From a virus, in the IMG/VR virus record IMGVR_UViG_3300047374_000076, positions 1 to 24,027 of that record: 24,027 bases of DNA; one strand, given 5' to 3'. The notes under the pieces are model-generated. The model had not been told where the DNA came from, did not search any database, and worked only from the letters and a program-made list of their open reading frames with translations. Every line of letters begins with the position of its first letter. Position 1 is the stretch's first letter. Shown piece after piece: positions 11,650-17,653 of this stretch. Made by a program: the position numbers and the translations under genes.

Positions 11650-13277
11650 TTTATCTTGATCTTGAGGCCAATGGTTTGAGTCCTGACACCATTTGGTGCG
11701 TTGTAACCAAGGAAGACGACGTAACACTGGTACATGTGGACCCAGGGAGCCTGTCAGAGGCCCTCAGAGGCTCACAGAGCGTCGTTGGGCACAACCTAAT
11801 AGGATACGACATCCCTGTCCTAGAGCGTCTCTGGGGCGTCTCAGTGGCTTCTGAGAGGGTCATCGATACACTGGTTTTGTCACGTTTGTGTGAGCCTAGC
11901 AAGTCAGGAGGACACTCACTGAGGAACTGGGGTAATGAATTAGGGTTTCCAAAGGGTGACCACAGTGATTGGTCTCAGTTGTCACAAGAGATGATTGACT
12001 ACTGTATCAGAGACGTAGAAGTAACGGAAGCAGTACACCAGAAGTTGATGGAGGAGATGACCTGCTTCTCACCTGCAAGCATTGAGCTAGAGCATAAAGT
12101 GCAAGTAGCAGTGCAGCAGCAAGAGAAAAACGGTTGGGTGCTGGATCAGTCTTTGGCTAGAGACTTGTGTTCCACATTCAAGGAGAAGATGAATGACATT
12201 GAGGAAGAGTTGCAGAAGAAGTTTCCACCTATCATCCACGAAAGATGGTCAGAGAAGACTGGGAAGCGACTCAAGGACAAGGTTGAGGTCTTCAATGTAG
12301 GGTCTAGGCAGCAGATTGCGAAGAGGCTATCGAGCCTTGGGGTTCGCTTCGACAAACTCACGGAGAAGGGCAACCCAATAGTTGATGAAGCAGTCCTAGA
12401 CACCATTGATCTACCGGAAGCAAAAGTTGTGAGTGAGTACTTGATGCTACAAAAAAGATACGCACAGGTAAACTCATGGCTGGAGCATGTCAAGGAAGAC
12501 GGTAGAGTCCATGGCAGGGTCATCAGCAACGGAGCAGTCACAGGACGCATGACACACCAGTCACCCAACATGGCCCAAGTACCCGCAAGTCACAGCCCGT
12601 ACGGACACGAGTGTCGTTCCTGCTGGACTGTGCCTGAAGGTAAGAAGCTAGTGGGTTTCGACGCCAGTGGTCTTGAGTTGCGTATGCTGGCACACTACAT
12701 GAAGGACGAGGACTACACCAATGAAATTATCAACGGCGACATCCACACTGCTAACCAACGACTTGCTGGACTTGAATCAAGAAATCAGGCTAAGACTTTC
12801 ATCTATGCACTCTTATACGGAGCCGGAGATGAGAAGCTTGGATCTGTGGCTGGTGGAGGTAGAAACGCTGGCAAAAAACTTAGAGAATCTTTCCTCCGTA
12901 ATCTGCCATCATTCGCAACTCTTAAGGAAAGAGTTTCAAATGCGTCAGCAAGAGGATATCTCACAGGACTCGACGGAAGGAGACTCCTAGTCAGATCAGA
13001 ACACTCAGCGTTGAACACGTTGTTGCAAGCAGCAGGAGCTATCGTAATGAAGAAAGCTCTGGTGATCTTGGACGACTACGCAAAGCTATGGAATCTGGAC
13101 TACAAGATCATAGGGAACATACATGACGAAGTGCAGACAGAAGTAGCAGAGAAAGACGCAGAGAAGTTTGGCTGGTTAGCAGTGGAATGTCTCAAGGCTG
13201 CAGGTATTGAGTTTAACTTGAGGTGTCCTCTGGACGGTGAGTACAAAGTTGGAACAACGTGGGCTGAGACACACTAA
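11646..13277 (+). CDS. family A DNA polymerase (T7 gp5-like), 543 aa
   Basis: Replicative polymerase with proofreading. The 3'-5' exonuclease has DLEANGL (5-11), GHNLIGYDIP and YCIRDVE. The polymerase domain has the TGRMTHQSPN segment, motif A DASGLELRMLAHY (about 339-351), motif B R379-x3-K383-x3-Y387...YG, and motif C H493-D494-E495. Y387 aligns with T7 Tyr526 (E. coli Phe762), the variant associated with lytic phages. It is about 160 residues shorter than T7 gp5, in part because segments corresponding to T7 insertions after the fingers are missing. TTG at 11646 is the start, coupled to the primase-helicase stop as TTGA and opening directly on the exonuclease strand. Confidence 0.96.
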   Translation: MIYLDLEANGLSPDTIWCVVTKEDDVTLVHVDPGSLSEALRGSQSVVGHNLIGYDIPVLERLWGVSVASERVIDTLVLSRLCEPSKSGGHSLRNWGNELGFPKGDHSDWSQLSQEMIDYCIRDVEVTEAVHQKLMEEMTCFSPASIELEHKVQVAVQQQEKNGWVLDQSLARDLCSTFKEKMNDIEEELQKKFPPIIHERWSEKTGKRLKDKVEVFNVGSRQQIAKRLSSLGVRFDKLTEKGNPIVDEAVLDTIDLPEAKVVSEYLMLQKRYAQVNSWLEHVKEDGRVHGRVISNGAVTGRMTHQSPNMAQVPASHSPYGHECRSCWTVPEGKKLVGFDASGLELRMLAHYMKDEDYTNEIINGDIHTANQRLAGLESRNQAKTFIYALLYGAGDEKLGSVAGGGRNAGKKLRESFLRNLPSFATLKERVSNASARGYLTGLDGRRLLVRSEHSALNTLLQAAGAIVMKKALVILDDYAKLWNLDYKIIGNIHDEVQTEVAEKDAEKFGWLAVECLKAAGIEFNLRCPLDGEYKVGTTWAETH

Positions 13278-13287
13278 GGAGCAGGAT

Positions 13288-13887
13288 ATGTTGCAACAGA
13301 TTCAAGAAACAATGCGACAAGAAGATATGTTTGAAACTAAACAATGTTCTCACTGTGGTGAGCATAAGTTGCTGAATGAGTATCACAAGAACAAAAGAAG
13401 TAGTGACGGACTGGCTCTTTACTGTAAAACTTGCAAAAGTAAGAGCAATAAACTAACCAACCCCAGAAATAACCCTAGAAACAACCCTAACAGGATGTGG
13501 GTTAACAGCAAGTACGTACCTCAGACACATCCTTTGCATAAGCCCGGACGGTACAAGAACTTTGAACAAGCAGCCTTCAGCAGCCTAGAGAAGTACGAAA
13601 GCAGTGTCGAGGGTCAGGTGTACGTCATCACTAACCCTAACTTCCCTGACTGGGTGAAAGTAGGAATGGCTATAGACGCTGAGGACCGCTTAAACGGCTA
13701 CCAAACTTCTTCACCTTTTAGAGATTATGTGTTACAATATAGGTATGATGTCAATGATCGTCGAAAGGCAGAATCACAGGCACACACGGAGCTACAGAAG
13801 TCCTACGAACGTAAAGGCGAGTGGTTCAAATGCACACCGGAGGAGGCCAGAGTTGTCGTCTCTAGTACAGCGGAAGAGTACAAATGA
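13288..13887 (+). CDS. GIY-YIG-like nuclease with N-terminal zinc finger, 199 aa
   Basis: The N-terminus carries a CxxC...CxxC zinc finger (C20, C23, C46, C49). After an Asn/Pro-rich linker (TNPRNNPRNNPN) comes a domain with GQVYVITNP (109-117), KVGMA (124-128), R134, E162, H166 and GEWF (177-180), which fits the T5orf172/MUG113 branch of the GIY-YIG superfamily. The ATG follows AGGAG at about 7 bases. An in-frame start at 13237 would overlap the polymerase. Free-standing nucleases of this kind between replication genes are often homing endonucleases, but a recombination or host-degradation role is possible. Confidence 0.82.
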   Translation: MLQQIQETMRQEDMFETKQCSHCGEHKLLNEYHKNKRSSDGLALYCKTCKSKSNKLTNPRNNPRNNPNRMWVNSKYVPQTHPLHKPGRYKNFEQAAFSSLEKYESSVEGQVYVITNPNFPDWVKVGMAIDAEDRLNGYQTSSPFRDYVLQYRYDVNDRRKAESQAHTELQKSYERKGEWFKCTPEEARVVVSSTAEEYK

Positions 13888-14750
13888 AAAACACGTACAA
13901 CCTTGTGAGCGACATCTACAAACTTGTGGAGTCCAAAGAAGTAGCAGAAGGAGTGGACATTGAAGCATGTATAGACCAGTTCGGTGAAGCCGTGAAGGTA
14001 CTCATGCGACAAGAGTTCACACAGAAGAGGGACGACTCACGTAAGCTACGTATGTCCAACATAGGACGTGAGGATCGATTCCTGTGGAACGTGTACAACG
14101 ATGTGGACAAAGGTGAAGACATACAGCCACACACGTACGTCAAGTTCCTCTACGGACACATCATTGAAGAGATGCTACTGTTCCTCACAAGAGCTGCAGG
14201 TCACGAGGTGACAGACGAGCAGAAGAAGTGTGAGGTCAACGGTATCAAAGGGTCCATGGACTGCAGGATTGACGGAGTTGTGACTGACGTGAAGTCTACG
14301 TCCACCTTCGGCTTCAAGAAGTTCAAAGAAGGCACACTGGCTTATGACGATCCTTTCGGGTACGTGGCGCAGATCAAAGGATACGCGCACTCCGAAGGCG
14401 AAACTAAGTTTGGTTGGCTGGCAATGGACAAACAAAATGGACACCTGACGTACCTGCTGTACGATACAGAGGACACTCAGGCTCCTATCCATGACCTGAT
14501 TTCTTACGACATTAGGGACAGGATTGAACACATAAAAAAGATGGTAGAGCAGGAGGAGCCACCAGAGGTATGCTACGAACCTATCGCAGATGGAAAGAGT
14601 GGCAACCAGAAACTCGCCGTAGGATGCTCCTACTGCTCTTACAAAAAGGAATGTTGGCCTTCGGTCAGAGGGTTCGCATATTCATCAGGTCCACGTTATT
14701 TAGTAGAGGTACACAATGAGCCGAAGGTCCAAGAAATCGAAGTTTCGTAG
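13884..14750 (+). CDS. PD-(D/E)XK exonuclease, Cas4/AddB-like with probable Fe-S cluster, 288 aa
   Basis: Nuclease motifs run in order: GHIIEE (91-96), GSMDCRID (123-130), DVKST (135-139) and QIKGYA (163-168, the RecB/Cas4-type motif). Four cysteines (C230, C248, C251, C257, in GCSYCSYKKECWP) are arranged as in the Fe-S-stapled nucleases of the AddB/Cas4 group. It occupies the place of the T7 gp6 exonuclease and probably degrades host DNA, removes primers and takes part in recombination. The start overlaps the previous stop (ATGA) and the end overlaps the next gene by 35 bases. Confidence 0.88.
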   Translation: MKNTYNLVSDIYKLVESKEVAEGVDIEACIDQFGEAVKVLMRQEFTQKRDDSRKLRMSNIGREDRFLWNVYNDVDKGEDIQPHTYVKFLYGHIIEEMLLFLTRAAGHEVTDEQKKCEVNGIKGSMDCRIDGVVTDVKSTSTFGFKKFKEGTLAYDDPFGYVAQIKGYAHSEGETKFGWLAMDKQNGHLTYLLYDTEDTQAPIHDLISYDIRDRIEHIKKMVEQEEPPEVCYEPIADGKSGNQKLAVGCSYCSYKKECWPSVRGFAYSSGPRYLVEVHNEPKVQEIEVS

Positions 14751-15105
14751 TGTTTTTGAGGAACACACAGCGGAAGTACTGAAGGGTTTTGAGTACGAAC
14801 CGTTTACGATTCCTTACACAATACACAGAAACTATAGACCTGACTTCGTACACATCGCTAGTAATACACTAGTCGAATGTAAGGGTTTCTTCAGAGAAGG
14901 AGACACCAAGAAGTACAAGAGTGTCAGGGACAGTTTGGAAGAGGGTCAGACACTAGTGTTTGTACTCATGAACCCAAACAAGAAGATAAGGAAAGGAGCT
15001 ACGATGACGATGGCCCAATGGTGCGACAAGGAAGGACTTGCGTGGTACACATTAGACACAGTAGAGGAGTTGATGGAAGATGTCTCTGACTATGGAAGAA
15101 ATTAA
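14716..15105 (+). CDS. endonuclease I (T7 gp3-like, Holliday-junction resolvase), 129 aa
   Basis: Resolves branched DNA before packaging and breaks down host DNA. The catalytic set of the gp3 family is visible: an N-terminal Glu in SVFEEHTAEVL (E15/E16 or E20), D43 in YRPDF, and E54-C-K56 in LVECKGF. PYTI-N-Y-PDF and KGA near the C-terminus also resemble T7 gp3. The length is near T7's 149 aa. It overlaps the exonuclease gene by 35 bases and the next gene by 26. Confidence 0.9.
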   Translation: MSRRSKKSKFRSVFEEHTAEVLKGFEYEPFTIPYTIHRNYRPDFVHIASNTLVECKGFFREGDTKKYKSVRDSLEEGQTLVFVLMNPNKKIRKGATMTMAQWCDKEGLAWYTLDTVEELMEDVSDYGRN

Positions 15106-15265
15106 GGAACGACTACTACGAGCTTACGATCCTGACGACTTTCTGGAAAGTTTAGAAATAACTTCGGAGGAACTGCTGGACAGGTTTGAAGACAAGTTAA
15201 TCAATAGACTAGAGAAGTTTGCAGAGGAGTTAGAAGGTGAAGAGGAGAACGAAGATGAGTATTGA
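15080..15265 (+). CDS. small acidic conserved phage protein, 61 aa
   Basis: Begins MSLTMEEIKERLLRAYDPDD and continues SLEITSEELLDRFEDKL with a glutamate-rich tail. I recognise the pattern IKERL..YDP..L...L.IT.EELLD.FEDK from marine phages, but no function is known. A second ATG lies four codons in (15092). The first is preferred because of the overlap with endonuclease I, although its ribosome-binding site is weak. Confidence 0.75.
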   Translation: MSLTMEEIKERLLRAYDPDDFLESLEITSEELLDRFEDKLINRLEKFAEELEGEEENEDEY

Positions 15266-15515
15266 CCTAGCGACACCTGAAGAGTGGAACAAGGTCAAAG
15301 CTTCTGACCCTGTGGAGCAGCCTCCGCATTACAATCAAGGTGGTATCGAGGCTATCGAAGCAATCAAAGCAAGTATGCCTAGAGAAGACTTCCACGGCTA
15401 CCTCAAAGGTAACGCCATGAAGTACCTGTGGCGCTTTCACTACAAAGGCAAACCCGTAGAGGACCTTCGTAAGTGTAGGTGGTACGTAGACAGACTAATC
15501 AAGGAACTCATCTAA
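15255..15515 (+). CDS. DUF3310 protein (T7 gp1.7-related), 86 aa
   Basis: Contains DPVEQPPHYNQGGIEAIEAI (about 17-36), GNAMKYLWRFHYKGKPVEDL and a C-terminal WYVDRLI helix, the hallmark of DUF3310. In T7 this domain occurs in gp1.7, a nucleotide kinase; stand-alone DUF3310 proteins are common in phages and may act in nucleotide metabolism. The neighbouring ribonucleotide reductase fits that idea. The ATG at 15255 lies 5 bases after GAGGAGAAC. It overlaps its neighbours at both ends (TAATG downstream). Confidence 0.88.
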   Translation: MSIDLATPEEWNKVKASDPVEQPPHYNQGGIEAIEAIKASMPREDFHGYLKGNAMKYLWRFHYKGKPVEDLRKCRWYVDRLIKELI

Positions 15516-15745
15516 TGAAAGTAATCGAAGGAAACTTTAATGGCAAAGACGAGAAGATACCTGTACCTAAAGTATTTGACGCAATTATGTCGGTGGAGAA
15601 ACTAGAGGAATACAAAGACGCCTTTTGCATAATCAAGTCGGAGGAGTTTGTAGTAGTCTCGACAAACATTGACCCACTAGAGCTTTACTTTGTGTTGGAC
15701 CAACTTAAGATGTCACTATTAACTGGAGGAGAATACGAACTATAA
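15515..15745 (+). CDS. small hypothetical protein, 76 aa
   Basis: Begins MKVIEGNFNGKDEKIPVPKV with alternating beta/alpha pattern (DAFCIIKSEEFVVVSTNIDP). The ATG overlaps the upstream stop as TAATG and its own stop overlaps the ribonucleotide reductase start the same way. I recall small proteins of similar size beside DUF3310 and class II reductase genes in marine podoviruses, without a known role. Confidence 0.75.
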   Translation: MKVIEGNFNGKDEKIPVPKVFDAIMSVEKLEEYKDAFCIIKSEEFVVVSTNIDPLELYFVLDQLKMSLLTGGEYEL

Positions 15746-17616
15746 TGGACGCATATCAAGAATACATACACAAGAGTCGCTACGCACGTTACTTACCAGA
15801 GGAGCAGCGCAGGGAAACATGGAAGGAAACTGTGGACCGCTACCTGAACTTCTGGACTAGCAGCGAGAAGTTGTCAGCAAAGGAAGCCAAGAGCCTCTAC
15901 GACGGTATCTACAATCTGGACGTAATGCCCAGCATGAGGGCACTCATGACCGCAGGAGAAGCTCTGGACAGGGACAATGTAGCTGGGTTTAACTGCTCCT
16001 ATCTGCCTATAGACCATCCTAAAGCCTTTGACGAGATGATGTACGTCCTCATGTGTGGCACTGGAGTTGGCTTCAGCGTGGAACGACAGTACATCAGTAA
16101 ACTACCGGAGGTTGCAGAGAAATTTCATGACACAGATACAGTTATACACGTCGCTGATAGCAAAATTGGATGGGCTAAAGCGTACCGGGAACTTATCGCA
16201 ATGTTGTTTAGTGGTCAAGTACCCAAGTGGGACGTTTCTGGAGTTAGACCTGCAGGGTCAGCCCTTAAGACCTTCGGAGGTAGAGCGTCTGGTCCAGAAC
16301 CTCTTGTTGACCTCTTTAGCTTCACCGTTGACGTCTTTCAAAACTCTGCTGGACGAAAGCTTAGTTCCATCGAGTGTCATGATCTCTGCTGTAAGATTGC
16401 ACAGATCGTTGTCGTCGGAGGAGTCAGACGTAGCGCCCTCATCAGTCTCAGTAATCTTACCGACGACAGAATAAGGCGAGCTAAGTCAGGGCAGTGGTGG
16501 GTAGATAATCCTCAGCGTGGCTTGGCTAACAACTCAGCTTGCTACACAGAGAAGCCTGACTTTGAAGCCTTTTTAAACGAGTGGAAGTCTTTGTACGAGT
16601 CACGGTCAGGTGAAAGAGGTGTCTTCAGTCGTGTCGCAAGTCAGCGTCAGGCAGAGAAGAATGGACGTAGAGACGCCAGCTTTGACTTTGGTACTAACCC
16701 ATGCTCAGAGATTATCCTACGTCCCTACCAGTTCTGTAACCTGTCTGAAGTAGTAGTCAGAGCAGAGGACACACTGGACACGCTACGTACGAAGGTAAGG
16801 TCTGCAGCCATCCTAGGGACGCTACAGGCGACTCTGACTGACTTCAGGTACTTGCGTAAGATCTGGAAGGACAACACTGAAGAGGAAGCACTTCTGGGTG
16901 TGTCACTGACAGGTATCATGGATCATCCAGTTATGTCAGGGAGGAAGAGTCGTGCAGAACTACAGGAGTGGCTCACGGAGCTTAAGAAGGAAGCTATTAA
17001 GACTAATCGTACATGGGCTGTACGCCTTGGCATCAATGTTAGCACTGCCATTACTGCTGTTAAGCCTTCCGGTACTGTGTCTCAGTTGGTGGATAGCGCG
17101 TCAGGCATACACCCTAGATACGCGGAGCAGTACGTACGACGAGTAAGAGCAGACGCACGAGATCCCTTGTGTGCTGTCTTAGAGGCTGCTGGAGTGCCTG
17201 TGGAGATAGACGTGACTTCTCCTACTACTAAGGTCTTCTCGTTCCCTATAAAGTCTCCTAAGAAGGCTGTAGTAGCGACTGACATGGGTGCTATGGAGCA
17301 GCTTGAGTTGTGGGAGTTGTATCAGGACTACTGGTGTGAACACAAGCCTTCCATGACTTGCTACTACAGAGACGACGAGTTCCTAGAGGTAGGCCAGTGG
17401 TTGTATAACAAGTTCGACAAGGTTAGTGGCATCAGCTTCCTACCTTACTCAGAACACACGTACCAGCAAGCACCCTATGAGCCTGTGGATCTGGAGACGT
17501 ACCAGAAGCTAGTCAAGGAGTTTCCTAAGACTATCGAGTGGGACATCGTTGAGGAAACAGACATGACCGAAGGGTCACAACAGTTGGCCTGTGTTGGCAA
17601 CAGTTGCGAGATCTAG
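15745..17616 (+). CDS. class II (adenosylcobalamin-dependent) ribonucleotide reductase, monomeric type, 623 aa
   Basis: Reduces ribonucleotides to deoxyribonucleotides using a B12-derived radical. Key residues are visible: C84 in FNCSYLP, N318/C320/E322 in the NPCSE active site, C331 (QFCNL, 11 residues after C320 as in the Lactobacillus leichmannii enzyme), the phosphate-binding loop PSGTVSQL, and the C-terminal redox pair C616/C621 in ACVGNSCEI. Length is shorter than the 739-aa Lactobacillus enzyme, as in other phages. It is the last gene of the early operon, with the terminator only 12 bases after its stop. It depends on host cobalamin. A gene symbol is not given because naming of monomeric forms varies (nrdJ or rtpR). 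Confidence 0.95.
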   Translation: MDAYQEYIHKSRYARYLPEEQRRETWKETVDRYLNFWTSSEKLSAKEAKSLYDGIYNLDVMPSMRALMTAGEALDRDNVAGFNCSYLPIDHPKAFDEMMYVLMCGTGVGFSVERQYISKLPEVAEKFHDTDTVIHVADSKIGWAKAYRELIAMLFSGQVPKWDVSGVRPAGSALKTFGGRASGPEPLVDLFSFTVDVFQNSAGRKLSSIECHDLCCKIAQIVVVGGVRRSALISLSNLTDDRIRRAKSGQWWVDNPQRGLANNSACYTEKPDFEAFLNEWKSLYESRSGERGVFSRVASQRQAEKNGRRDASFDFGTNPCSEIILRPYQFCNLSEVVVRAEDTLDTLRTKVRSAAILGTLQATLTDFRYLRKIWKDNTEEEALLGVSLTGIMDHPVMSGRKSRAELQEWLTELKKEAIKTNRTWAVRLGINVSTAITAVKPSGTVSQLVDSASGIHPRYAEQYVRRVRADARDPLCAVLEAAGVPVEIDVTSPTTKVFSFPIKSPKKAVVATDMGAMEQLELWELYQDYWCEHKPSMTCYYRDDEFLEVGQWLYNKFDKVSGISFLPYSEHTYQQAPYEPVDLETYQKLVKEFPKTIEWDIVEETDMTEGSQQLACVGNSCEI

Positions 17617-17628
17617 AGTGAAACTGAA

Positions 17629-17653
17629 GGGGCCTTAAGTGGCCCCTTTTTTT
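17629..17653 (+). terminator. intrinsic terminator of the early operon
   Basis: GGGGCC-TTAAGT-GGCCCC forms a perfect 6-bp GC stem (extendable through the self-complementary TTAA-type loop), directly followed by seven T. It separates two converging operons. On the minus strand the stem is followed only by TTCAGTTT, so termination there would be weak. Confidence 0.92.
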
